Below, piece after piece: positions 7,656 to 16,746 of a DNA stretch of 64,000 nt. Both the position numbers and the translations under genes were made by a program. Source of the DNA: Luteimonas deserti. GTDB lineage: Bacteria > Pseudomonadota > Gammaproteobacteria > Xanthomonadales > Xanthomonadaceae. The DNA is taken from NCBI RefSeq assembly GCF_013425765.1, contig NZ_JACCJZ010000008.1:31554-95553 (forward strand). The letters are read 5' to 3'. Every line of letters begins with the position of its first letter. The stretch's first letter is position 1. Below the pieces are notes generated by a model that made no database searches, had not been told where the DNA came from, and saw only the letters and a list, made by a program, of their open reading frames with translations.

Positions 7656-7868
7656 CGCCGGCGATGGAACTGCCGGGCCCGTTGCCGAAACTGTACGCCA
7701 AACGCTAGCCACGTAGGGCTTGCTCAACGGCATGTCGGAAATGACTTGACACGGAGAAGAACGTGAGCAGAAGGCTTGCCCCAACGAACCGTCGGGAGTG
7801 AGCTTGCTGCGCGCCCCTCTGGGGCGACCGGCTTGCGCCGGCGGTACGCAGATGCCGTGGCCAAACAA
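7650..7868 (-). CDS. Doubtful cassette ORF (72 aa) or non-coding cassette
   Basis: A frame with TTG at 7868 runs to a TAA supplied by the attC R'' box. Its composition (VPPAQAGRPRGARS and similar) is not strongly protein-like. A competing ATG at 7876 in another frame gives only 50 residues and stops before attC. No ribosome site precedes either. The cassette may be a decayed gene or carry no protein. Confidence 0.35.
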   Translation of the reverse strand: MFGHGICVPPAQAGRPRGARSKLTPDGSLGQAFCSRSSPCQVISDMPLSKPYVASVWRTVSATGPAVPSPAP

Positions 7869-7893
7869 CTGGACATGGATGCCTGACCGGGCG

Positions 7894-7953
7894 GCCTAAC
7901 TCCTGAGTTAAGCCGCGCCGTGAAGCGGCGTCGGCTTGGACGAATTGTTAGGC
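7894..7953 (-). repeat. attC site
   Basis: 60 bp; the minus strand starts GCCTAACAATTCGTCCAAGC and ends AACTCAGGAGTTAGGC. Perfect boxes, with one G-T pair in the stem (loop TTCACGG). Confidence 0.94.
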
Positions 7954-7969
7954 CGCTGACTGGTGTCCA

Positions 7970-8194
7970 CTAACCCAACCTCAACTGTGCTCCCACATTG
8001 CCCGACAATGCTGCGGCAACAGCATCTTGCCACCCTTGAACAAACGCCTGATCTGCGGGAGACCCATCTGCAAGTAGTGACATTGACCCAAGAATCCCTC
8101 CAAGCTCCTCGCAGCCTAGCGAGAATTGCTTGTCTAAGAAGGCATACATAGCCAAATACGCTTGGTGTTGGGTCAACTGCGCTTGTGTGGTCAT
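7970..8194 (-). CDS. Hypothetical protein, first cassette gene (74 aa)
   Basis: MTTQAQLTQHQAYLAMYAFL opens a small helical protein with the run EELGGILGSMSLLADGSPAD and then a Trp-containing helix (FVQGWQDAVAAAL). I recall this pattern (ELGGLLG-M-L--DG-PADP---W) from many uncharacterised small bacterial proteins, some in integrons; no function is known to me. ATG at 8194 with CAGGAG about a dozen bases upstream. It is the promoter-proximal cassette, followed by attC 17 bases after its TAG. Confidence 0.78.
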   Translation of the reverse strand: MTTQAQLTQHQAYLAMYAFLDKQFSLGCEELGGILGSMSLLADGSPADQAFVQGWQDAVAAALSGNVGAQLRLG

Positions 8195-8213
8195 GGCGGC
8201 GCCTGCTCCTGTG

Positions 8214-8300
8214 GCCTAACTACTATTGGACCGCCAAAACGCGGTGTTGCACCGAGTATCCGGTAAGCGGGGCGCCGCGAAAAGGGGTCGTTTATCCCGA
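8214..8300 (-). other. Proximal boundary of the array, possible attI remnant
   Basis: A single GTTAGGC box (plus 8214-8220) marks the start of the first cassette without a full attC. Next to it lies CCGCCAAAACGCGG, a weak inverted pair, as a simple attI-type site could show. An integrase gene should follow but is absent. This is an inference from position only. Confidence 0.35.
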
Positions 8301-8502
8301 AGATCAACGGCTTGGGTGGTTGGCACATCGCCGCCGCCCCGGTGTTATCCGACGCAAATGCGGGTGTATGAGTTACGCCCGCTGATTCGCGGCTGTAACA
8401 GGTGCGGTTCCCGATCCGCGGGCGAGGCAGCGCGACGCGCCGGGTGCGCGCCATGCATGGCATTGATCGCGACGACGCGCCGCCTGCGGCGGTGCAGGCC
8501 AG

Positions 8503-8530
8503 AACGAAACAGGGCGCCCAAGGGCGCCCC
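8503..8530 (-). terminator. Rho-independent terminator of the PfkB kinase gene
   Basis: On the minus strand GGGGCGCCC-TT-GGGCGCCCT is followed by GTTTCGTT. The strong 8-bp GC stem lies about 27 bases after the stop codon at 8558. Confidence 0.75.
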
Positions 8531-8557
8531 GTTCCCGATCTCTGCTCTCTCGCCGAA

Positions 8558-9505
8558 TCAGGCGTTCTTGCTTTCCAGCGAATACCCGAACTGCTGCCGG
8601 AACTGCAGCGAGAACTCCTCGTAGTCGAACCGCTGGTTCTGGGTGCCGGGGTGTTCCACCTTCAGCGCGCCCATCAGGTTGCCGATGCGGCCGATGGTCA
8701 GCCAGTCGTAGCCTTTCTCGATGCCGAAGATCAGGCCGGCGCGGAAGGCGTCGCCGCAGCCGGTGGGGTCGGTCACGCGGCGCTCGTGTGCGGGCGGGAC
8801 GTCGTGGGTGGTGCCGTCGGCATGGATGACGACGCCCTTGGGTCCGCGGGTGCAGATGTAGGCGCGCACCTTGCCGGCGATGACGGTCTCGTCCCAGCCG
8901 GTGCGCTCCTGCAGCAGGTTGGACTCGTAGTCGTTGACGACCACGTAATCCGCCAGCTCGATGAAGTTGCGCAGTTCCTCGCCGTTGAACAGCGGCATGG
9001 CCTGGCCGGGGTCGAAGATGAAGGGAATCTTGCCCTCGTGGAATTCACGGGCGTTCTGCAGCATGCCGTCGCGACCGTCGGGGCCGACGAGGCCGATGGT
9101 CACGCCCGGCACATCCTTCACGTGGTTCTCGTGGCTGCGCATCATCGCGCCCGGGTGGAAGGCGGTGATCTGGTTGTTGTCGTGGTCGGTGGTGATGAAG
9201 GCCTGCGGCGTGAACAGCTCGGGGATCTCGCGCACGTGGTCGAGCGTGATGCCGTGTTCCTGGAACCACTCCCGGTAGGGGCCGAAGTCCTGGCCCACGG
9301 TGCCCATCGGGATCGGGTCGCCGCCCAGCAGTTTCAGGTTGTAGGCGATGTTGCCGGCGCAGCCGCCGAACTCGCGGCGCATCCGCGGCACCAGGAACGA
9401 GACGTTCAGGATGTGCACCTTGTCCGGGAGGATGTGGTTCTTGAACTGATCGGGGAACACCATGATGGTGTCGTAGGCCAGGGAACCGCAGATCAGTGCA
9501 GACAT
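8558..9505 (-). CDS. PfkB family carbohydrate/adenosine kinase
   Basis: 315 aa, full length for a ribokinase-type enzyme that phosphorylates a sugar or nucleoside with ATP in the cytosol. It starts MSALICGSLAYDTIMVFPDQ, has the glycine-rich substrate segment EFGGCAGNIAYNLKLLGG (PfkB signature 1) and the C-terminal signature DPTGCGDAFRAGLIFGIEKG with the catalytic Asp and anion hole. Sequences of this type in Xanthomonadaceae are usually annotated as adenosine kinase, but specificity cannot be read from the sequence. Single gene with its own terminator, divergent from mreB. Confidence 0.92.
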   Translation of the reverse strand: MSALICGSLAYDTIMVFPDQFKNHILPDKVHILNVSFLVPRMRREFGGCAGNIAYNLKLLGGDPIPMGTVGQDFGPYREWFQEHGITLDHVREIPELFTPQAFITTDHDNNQITAFHPGAMMRSHENHVKDVPGVTIGLVGPDGRDGMLQNAREFHEGKIPFIFDPGQAMPLFNGEELRNFIELADYVVVNDYESNLLQERTGWDETVIAGKVRAYICTRGPKGVVIHADGTTHDVPPAHERRVTDPTGCGDAFRAGLIFGIEKGYDWLTIGRIGNLMGALKVEHPGTQNQRFDYEEFSLQFRQQFGYSLESKNA

Positions 9506-9557
9506 CGCGCGAGCTCGTGTCGTGAAGTTGGCCGGGTAGTTTACGGCACCGGGCTAG

Positions 9558-10775
<1,218 letters not shown>

Positions 10776-10903
10776 TGGCACAGGCGCGACGGCGGGTGCG
10801 TCCCACGCCGTCGCGGACGACCCGCTGCGGCGGGTCCGCATGCGGTCCGGGCGGCGCGACCGCCGTACCGGCTCTCCACTCCCGTTCCGCTCCCGGCTTC
10901 TAG

Positions 10904-11929
10904 ATGTCGTCTTCCGCCAGCTCCCCGGCCCCACGCCCCGGCGATGTCGTCGGCACGCTGCGGTTGCTGGCCTATCTGGCGCTGTCCTGCGCCTTGCTGG
11001 TGCTCGACCACCGCGGCAGCTGGCTGTCGGAAGCCCGCCACCAGGCCAGTGTCGCGGTGCAGCCGCTGTGGTGGCTGGCGGGCATGCCGTCGCGCATCGG
11101 CTCGAGCATGCGCAACGATGCCGCCACCCGCACCCTGCTGGCCGAAGACAACCGCCGGCTGCGCAACGAGCTGCTGGTCCTCACTGCAGGGCAGGCCCGG
11201 CTGCGCGTCGAGGCGCTCGAAAACGCGCGCCTGCGCCAGCTGCTGGGCGCGGTGGAGCAGGGCAGCCTCGATGTCCAGCTGGCCCCGATCCTCGATGTCG
11301 ACCAGGACCCCACCCGCCAGCGGCTGCTGCTCGATGCCGGGCGGCGCAACGGCGTGCGCGAGGGCCAGGGCGTGATCGACGCCGGCGGCCTGCTGGGGCA
11401 GGTGATCGCGGTCACTCCCACCACGGCCACGGTGCTGCTGCTGACCGATCTCGACCACGCGGTGCCGGTGATCGTGTCGCGCAACGGGGTGCGTCTGGTG
11501 GTCTACGGCAGCGGCCGGCCGGACCGGCTGGTGCTGCGGAGCGTGCCGTTGTCGGCGGACGTGAGGGTCGGGGACACCCTGGTCACCTCGGGCCTCGGCG
11601 GGCGGTTTCCACCCGGGTTTCCGGTCGGCACGATCGAGTCGCTGGAACCCGACGACAGCCGCGCCTTCCTGACCGGCGATCTGGTCCCGGCGGCCCAGGT
11701 CGATCGAGGCCGCGACGTGCTGTTGTTGCGCGATGTCGTGGTCCCCGTGACCACGGCCGATCTCGAAGCCGCGGCCGCCGAACGCGAAGCCGCGGCCCGT
11801 GCGGCGGCGGATGAAGCCGCCAACCGGGACACCGGCGAGGCGGCGGACGCGACGCCCGCCAACGCCACGCCCCCCGCCGACGCCGGACCGTCGCCTGCAC
11901 CCGTGGACTCCCCGGAGCCCGTGCGATGA
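10904..11929 (+). CDS. mreC: Rod shape-determining protein MreC
   Basis: 341 aa bitopic membrane protein that links MreB to PBP2 in the periplasm. One N-terminal membrane helix (LRLLAYLALSCALLVLDH), a coiled coil (about residues 70-110, LLAEDNRRLRNELLVLTAGQ), then the beta-barrel domain with LLLDAGRRNGVREGQGVI and GDTLVTSGLGGRFPPGFPVG. The C-terminal 60 residues are a low-complexity Ala/Pro/Glu tail not needed for the fold. Overlaps the mreD start by four bases (ATGA), indicating translational coupling. Confidence 0.97.
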   Translation: MSSSASSPAPRPGDVVGTLRLLAYLALSCALLVLDHRGSWLSEARHQASVAVQPLWWLAGMPSRIGSSMRNDAATRTLLAEDNRRLRNELLVLTAGQARLRVEALENARLRQLLGAVEQGSLDVQLAPILDVDQDPTRQRLLLDAGRRNGVREGQGVIDAGGLLGQVIAVTPTTATVLLLTDLDHAVPVIVSRNGVRLVVYGSGRPDRLVLRSVPLSADVRVGDTLVTSGLGGRFPPGFPVGTIESLEPDDSRAFLTGDLVPAAQVDRGRDVLLLRDVVVPVTTADLEAAAAEREAAARAAADEAANRDTGEAADATPANATPPADAGPSPAPVDSPEPVR

Positions 11930-12405
11930 GCCGTCGCCGCAAGCGCTGGGTGCTGCCGGTGAGCATCGTGCTGGCCCTGCTGCTGGGCCTGTTGCCCTTG
12001 CCGGCCGGCTTGCAGCCGTATCGCCCGTACTGGCTGGCGCTGGTGGTCGCCTACTGGGTGATCGAAGACCCCGACCGGGCCGGTCTCGGTGTGGCCTTCG
12101 GCGTCGGTCTGGTCGCCGATCTCGCGTTCGGCGGGCTGCTCGGCGAGCAGGCCCTGCGGCTGGTGGTGATGACCTTCATCCTGCAGCGCTTCCGCACCCA
12201 GCTGCGGTTCTTCCCGATGGCCCAACAGGCACTGGCGATCGGCGGGCTGCTGCTCAACGATCGCGTCGTCAGCGCCGCCATCCACCTGGCGCTCGGCGTG
12301 CCGCAATTGCCCTGGACCTGGTGGCTGGCGCCGCTGCTGGGCATGCTGCTGTGGGCGCCGCTGTACCTGGTGATGGACGCGCTGCGTTTCGGGCGCCGGA
12401 CCTGA
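11926..12405 (+). CDS. mreD: Rod shape-determining protein MreD
   Basis: 159 aa membrane protein of the elongasome, about five helices. Typical features are RPYWLALVVAYWV after the first helix and FGVGLVADLAFGGLLGEQAL in the middle. It begins at the ATG overlapping the mreC stop and ends 15 bases before mrdA. It contacts MreC and PBP2 and is required for rod shape in most rods. Confidence 0.95.
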   Translation: MSRRRKRWVLPVSIVLALLLGLLPLPAGLQPYRPYWLALVVAYWVIEDPDRAGLGVAFGVGLVADLAFGGLLGEQALRLVVMTFILQRFRTQLRFFPMAQQALAIGGLLLNDRVVSAAIHLALGVPQLPWTWWLAPLLGMLLWAPLYLVMDALRFGRRT

Positions 12406-12420
12406 GGCCCGGGCGACCGC

Positions 12421-14442
12421 ATGGCCAGGCGCCACCGCCGCAGCGACATCCGCGACCCCGCCGGCGAGGCCGCGGGCTTCCGTCGGCGTGCGCTGATCGG
12501 GCTGGGCGGCGTGGTGCTGGCGCTGTGCGTGCTCGGCGGCTGGTACTTCAAGCTGCAGGTGATCGACCACGACATCTACGCCAAGCGTTCGGAGGCGAAC
12601 CGCATCAAGCCGCGGCCGGTGGTGCCGGGGCGCGGACTGATCCTCGACCGCAAGGGCCGCATCCTGGCCGAGAACGAGCAGGCCTACCGCCTGGACGTGA
12701 CCCCGGAAGAGGCCGGCGACATGCGTGCGCTCGTCGCCGGGCTGGCGAGCATCGTCGCGCTGTCGCCCGAGGATGTGGCCCGGTTCGAGCGTGAGCGCCG
12801 TGCCCAGCGCAGTTTCCGCGCGGTCACCCTGAAGCTGCGGCTGAGCGAGGACGAGATGGCGCGCTTCGCCATCGACCGCTGGCGCTTTCCCGGGGTCGAG
12901 GTGGTGCCCTACCTCAACCGCCACTATCCCTACGGCGACCTGTTCGCACACGTGGTCGGCTATGTCGGCCGCACCGACCAGGCCGACGTCGACCGCTACG
13001 GCCAGGCCCATCTGCTGTTCCCGCAGACCGGGCGCACGGGCCTCGAGCGCTATTACGACGAGCTGCTGCGCGGCCAGATCGGGTACGAGCAGGTGGAGAC
13101 GAACGTCGAGGGCCGCGCGCTGCGCCGGCTCGGGCTGCAGGCCGCGACCGCCGGCACCGACCTGCGCCTGAGCGTGGACGCCGACCTGCAGCGTGCGATG
13201 GTGCTCGCCTTCGGCGGGCTGCACGGCTCGGCGGTCGCGGTGGAGCCGGCCACCGGCGACATCCTCGGCATGGTCAGCCTGCCCAGCTTCGACCCCAACC
13301 TGTTCGTCAACGGCATCTCGCACACCGACTACCGCCGCCTGATGGACGATCCGGCGCGGCCGCTGTTCAACCGCAACGTGCTCGGTGGCGGGCCGCCGGG
13401 CTCGACGATCAAGCCCCTGGTCGCGCTGGCGGGTGTCGACAGCGGGCTGCGCACGCCCGAATCGCGGGTGTTCTCGACCGGCGAGTTCTTCATTCCCGGA
13501 CAGCGCCGCGGCTACCGCGACGCCGGGCGCGGGGCCGGCTGGACCGATCTGCGCGACTCGATCTCGCGCTCGATCAATTACTACTACTACCAGCTCGCCT
13601 ACGAGATGGGCATCGAGCGTTTCGACCAGTACATGACCCGCTACGGCTTCGGCCAGCCCACCGGCATCGACCTGCTCGGCGAGACCGCGGGCATCGTGCC
13701 GTCACCGCGCTACAAGGCCTCGCGTTCGCGCGAGCCGTGGTACGCGGGTGAGACGGTCATCGCCGGCATCGGCCAGGGCTACTGGATCGCGACCGCGTTG
13801 CAGCTCGCGCGCGGCACCGCGGCGATCGCCAGCGGAGGCGATCTGCACACGTTGCACATCGCCGCCGAACGGCGCGACGGCTTCGACGCGCCGTGGCGCG
13901 CGGTCGCGCGGCCGGCGCCCACGCGCATCACCGACAACCCCGCCCATCTGCGCGCGGTGCAGGAAGGGATGGTCAACACCATCCACGGCCGCGGCACCGC
14001 CACGCGCATGGCGATCGGCGCGGAGTACCGCATGGCCGGCAAGACCGGCACCGCGCAACGGGTGAGCCGCCGCGGCAGCGCGAGCATGGACCCGCGCAAC
14101 CTGCCCTACCACCTGCGCCATCAGGCGCTGTTCGTCGGCTACGCGCCAGCGGAGGCGCCGGAGATCGCGATCGCGGTGGTGGTCGAACACGGCGGTTACG
14201 GCGGCACCACCGCCGCGCCGATCGCGCGCAAGATCTTCGATGCCTGGCTGCTCGGGGTCATGCCCGAGGTCGAGATCGACCCGGCGACCGGAGCGCCGGC
14301 CGCGGTGGCGGCGGCCGGTCCGCAGGCCGCGCTGCGCCGCGACGTGTCCTTCGACAGCGTGGTCGATCACGTGCGCGTGGTCGCGCCGGCGCGGCTGCAT
14401 TCGGTCAGCGATGTGCCGGTGGGCGGCGGGATGGCGCGATGA
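12421..14442 (+). CDS. mrdA: Penicillin-binding protein 2 (PBP2)
   Basis: 673 aa monofunctional class B transpeptidase that cross-links peptidoglycan during elongation with RodA. N-terminal membrane helix (ALIGLGGVVLALCVLGGWYF), then the pedestal motif RGLILDRKGRILAENEQAYR. Transpeptidase motifs are GSTIK (active-site Ser, S-x-x-K), SRSIN (S-x-N) and KTGTAQ (K-T-G). The C-terminus carries an Ala-rich extension (ATGAPAAVAAAGPQAA) after the catalytic domain. Its stop overlaps the start of rodA (ATGA). Confidence 0.97.
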   Translation: MARRHRRSDIRDPAGEAAGFRRRALIGLGGVVLALCVLGGWYFKLQVIDHDIYAKRSEANRIKPRPVVPGRGLILDRKGRILAENEQAYRLDVTPEEAGDMRALVAGLASIVALSPEDVARFERERRAQRSFRAVTLKLRLSEDEMARFAIDRWRFPGVEVVPYLNRHYPYGDLFAHVVGYVGRTDQADVDRYGQAHLLFPQTGRTGLERYYDELLRGQIGYEQVETNVEGRALRRLGLQAATAGTDLRLSVDADLQRAMVLAFGGLHGSAVAVEPATGDILGMVSLPSFDPNLFVNGISHTDYRRLMDDPARPLFNRNVLGGGPPGSTIKPLVALAGVDSGLRTPESRVFSTGEFFIPGQRRGYRDAGRGAGWTDLRDSISRSINYYYYQLAYEMGIERFDQYMTRYGFGQPTGIDLLGETAGIVPSPRYKASRSREPWYAGETVIAGIGQGYWIATALQLARGTAAIASGGDLHTLHIAAERRDGFDAPWRAVARPAPTRITDNPAHLRAVQEGMVNTIHGRGTATRMAIGAEYRMAGKTGTAQRVSRRGSASMDPRNLPYHLRHQALFVGYAPAEAPEIAIAVVVEHGGYGGTTAAPIARKIFDAWLLGVMPEVEIDPATGAPAAVAAAGPQAALRRDVSFDSVVDHVRVVAPARLHSVSDVPVGGGMAR

Positions 14443-15548
14443 AGACCATCCTGCGCTGGCTGCTGGATCTGTGGCTGCGCTTCGCGCGTACGATCGACTG
14501 GCCGCTGCTGGGCGCACTGGTCGCCCTGATGGTGATCGGCCTGGCCGTGCTGCACAGCGCCGGCGGACAGAACCCGGTCTTCGTCGCCTCGCAGGCGAGC
14601 CGCTTCGGCGTGGGGCTGGTGGCGATGTGGCTGCTGTCGCGGGTGCCTGTGGTGCAGCTGCGCCGCTTCACACCCCTGGCCTACGCGGCCTCGCTGCTGC
14701 CGCTGGCGGCGGTGCTGTTCATGGGCACCGGGCGCAGCGGCCAGCACTGGCTCAATCTCGGCGTGGTCTACGTGCAGCCGGCGGAACTGATGAAGCTGTC
14801 GCTGCCGATGATGGCGGCCTGGTGGCTCGGCCAGCGCCCGACCCCGCCACGGCTGGACACGCTGGCGGTGGCGGCGCTGATCATCGGCGTGCCGACCGGC
14901 CTGATCCTGCTCCAGCCCGATCTCGGCACCGCGGTCCTCGTCGCCTCGGGCGGCGCGTTCGCGCTGTATCTGGCGGGGCTGTCGTGGTGGTGGTTCGCCG
15001 GCGGCGCGGCCTCGTTCGCACTGCTCGCGCCGGCGGCCTGGCTCTGGTACCTGCAGCCCTACCAGAAGGCGCGGATCATGATGTTTCTCGATCCCGAGTC
15101 GGACCCGCTCGGCGAGGGCTGGAACATCATCCAGTCCAAGATCGCGATCGGCGCCGGCGGCATGGCGGGGCAGGGCTGGGGCCGCGGCTCGCAGTCGCAT
15201 CTCAACTACGTGCCCGAGCACACCACCGACTTCATCTTCGCGGTCCTGAGCGAGGAGTTCGGCTGGATCGGCGTCGCGGTCACCCTGGGGCTGTATCTCT
15301 TCATCGTGGGGCGTTGCCTGTGGATCGCGAGCGAGGCCCGCGATGGCTTCTCGCGTCTGCTGGTCGGCAGCCTGGGGCTGGCGCTGTCGGTCTACGTGAT
15401 CGTCAACGGCGGGATGATCTCCGGCCTGCTGCCGGTGGTCGGCGTGCCGATGCCGCTGCTGAGCTTCGGCGGCACCGCCGCGGTCTCGTTGCTCGCGGGC
15501 TTCGGCGTCGTGATGTCGGTGCAGGCCAGCGCACGCCGTCGTCGCTGA
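14439..15548 (+). CDS. rodA: Peptidoglycan glycosyltransferase RodA
   Basis: 369 aa SEDS family polymerase of about ten membrane helices, which adds lipid II to growing glycan strands and works with PBP2. Typical segments are GLAVLHSAGGQNPVFVASQ near the start, GRSGQHWLNLGVVYVQPAEL (with QPAEL/MKL), LLQPDLGTAVLVASGG, and the periplasmic loop with the catalytic Asp region DPESDPLGEGWNIIQSKIAI, then HTTDFIFAVLSEEFGWIGV. Starts by overlap with the mrdA stop. Confidence 0.97.
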   Translation: MKTILRWLLDLWLRFARTIDWPLLGALVALMVIGLAVLHSAGGQNPVFVASQASRFGVGLVAMWLLSRVPVVQLRRFTPLAYAASLLPLAAVLFMGTGRSGQHWLNLGVVYVQPAELMKLSLPMMAAWWLGQRPTPPRLDTLAVAALIIGVPTGLILLQPDLGTAVLVASGGAFALYLAGLSWWWFAGGAASFALLAPAAWLWYLQPYQKARIMMFLDPESDPLGEGWNIIQSKIAIGAGGMAGQGWGRGSQSHLNYVPEHTTDFIFAVLSEEFGWIGVAVTLGLYLFIVGRCLWIASEARDGFSRLLVGSLGLALSVYVIVNGGMISGLLPVVGVPMPLLSFGGTAAVSLLAGFGVVMSVQASARRRR

Positions 15549-15615
15549 CCGGGCCTGCAATCAGGCGCCGCGCGCGGGTTCGGCGCCCGCGACACGCGTG
15601 CTAACCTCGCCGCCG

Positions 15616-16746
15616 ATGAGCCGACGCCCGTACCTGCGACTGACCCTTGCCGTGCTGCCGCTTGCGTTTGCGGCCTGCGCGACCCCCGTCAACCCGACCG
15701 ACGCCCAGACCGGCGAGGCACAGGCCGTGCGCCCGTTGCCCGAACCGGAGCGGCCGCAAGGCGCGCTGTTGCCGCCGGTGCCGCAGCCGGCGGAGCGTCC
15801 GGTGGCGCCGCCCTCGGTGACCGATGCGTCGATCCCGCGCGCCCAGCGCGTCGACAACTTCGTCGCCTACACCGCGCAGACCTACGGCGTGGACCCGGCG
15901 CACGTGCGCCGTGTGCTCGCCCAGGCCACGGTGCAGCAGCGCATCCTCGATGCGATCAGCCGGCCCGCCGAGGCCGTGCGGCCGTGGCGCGACTACCGGC
16001 CGATCTTCATCAACGACGCGCGCATCAACGGTGGCGTGGCGTTCTACCGCGAACACCGCGCGGCGCTCGACAGGGTGGCCGCCGAGACCGGCGTGCCGGC
16101 CGAATACATCGTCGCGATCATCGGCGTCGAAACGAGCTACGGCCGGGTCACGGGTACGTGGAAGGTGCTCGACGCGCTCTACACCCTGGCGTTCGACTAT
16201 CCGCCGCGCGCGCCGTTCTTCGCCGGCGAGCTGGCGCAGCTGTTCGCGCTCGAGAAGGCCGAGCCGCAGCTCCAGCTCACCGAGCTCAAGGGCAGCTACG
16301 CCGGCGCGATGGGCATGGGCCAGTTCATGCCGTCGAGCTACCGGCTGTGGGCGAAGGACGGCGACGGCGACGGCCGCCGCGACCTGCTCACGCATACGCC
16401 GGACGTGTTCGCCTCGATCGCGAACTATTTCGTGGTGCACGGCTGGGAACGCGGCGGGCCGGTGGTCGCACGCGCGCAGCGCGCCGAAGGCGCCGCGGAC
16501 TTCAAGCCGGAGAACTGGGAGCCGGTGTATCCGTTGGCCGACCTCGCCGCTCGGGGCTACACCCCGCAGCCCGGCGAGCCCGTGGCCCCGGGCGCGACCC
16601 TGCTCTCGCTCGACGGCAGCAGCGGCATGGAGTACTGGCTGGCCTACCGCAACTTCTATGTGATCACCCGCTACAACCGCTCGCCGATGTATTCGCTGTC
16701 GGTGCACCAGCTCGCCCAGGCCATCCGGGCGGGAGCCCAGCGTTGA
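15616..16746 (+). CDS. mltB: Lytic murein transglycosylase B
   Basis: 376 aa outer-membrane lipoprotein that cleaves glycan strands, leaving 1,6-anhydro ends. The N-terminus MSRRPYLRLTLAVLPLAFAA leads to a lipobox (LAFAAC). The catalytic region contains YIVAIIGVETSYGRVTGTWK with the catalytic Glu, followed by GSYAGAMGMGQFMPSSYRLW. ATG 16 codons into the signal-like region is used rather than the GTG at 15598. Its stop overlaps rlpA (TGATG), so the hydrolases are co-translated with the synthesis genes upstream. Confidence 0.95.
   Translation: MSRRPYLRLTLAVLPLAFAACATPVNPTDAQTGEAQAVRPLPEPERPQGALLPPVPQPAERPVAPPSVTDASIPRAQRVDNFVAYTAQTYGVDPAHVRRVLAQATVQQRILDAISRPAEAVRPWRDYRPIFINDARINGGVAFYREHRAALDRVAAETGVPAEYIVAIIGVETSYGRVTGTWKVLDALYTLAFDYPPRAPFFAGELAQLFALEKAEPQLQLTELKGSYAGAMGMGQFMPSSYRLWAKDGDGDGRRDLLTHTPDVFASIANYFVVHGWERGGPVVARAQRAEGAADFKPENWEPVYPLADLAARGYTPQPGEPVAPGATLLSLDGSSGMEYWLAYRNFYVITRYNRSPMYSLSVHQLAQAIRAGAQR

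Larger units (their letters stand above)
3403..8220 (-). mobile_element. Integron gene-cassette array without integrase (CALIN), Xanthomonas-type attC
   Basis: Eleven attC-type sites separate ten small minus-strand genes and one 52-bp non-coding cassette. Good sites are 60 bp and nearly identical, starting (minus strand) GCCTAACAATTC and ending CAGGTGTTAGGC around a GCCGACGCCGC/GCGGCGCGGC stem. The array reads from 8220 (proximal) to 3403 (distal). Site quality falls toward the distal end, as expected of older cassettes. No tyrosine recombinase gene lies in the window. The proximal end, where attI and intI should be, leads into a PfkB kinase. In Xanthomonas the integron normally sits beside ilvD, which is not seen here. 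Confidence 0.9.

Noticed and set aside
3903..8220. CRISPR array
   Set aside because: The repeats are palindromic, about 60 bp, and spaced by genes of varying size, not short uniform spacers; they are attC sites.
8221..8502. Integrase gene or remnant at the proximal end of the array
   Set aside because: No frame resembles a tyrosine recombinase, and no R-H-R-Y type segment is visible on either strand.
11503..13323. 606-aa minus-strand open frame
   Set aside because: Antisense to mreC, mreD and mrdA; no start signal or domain.
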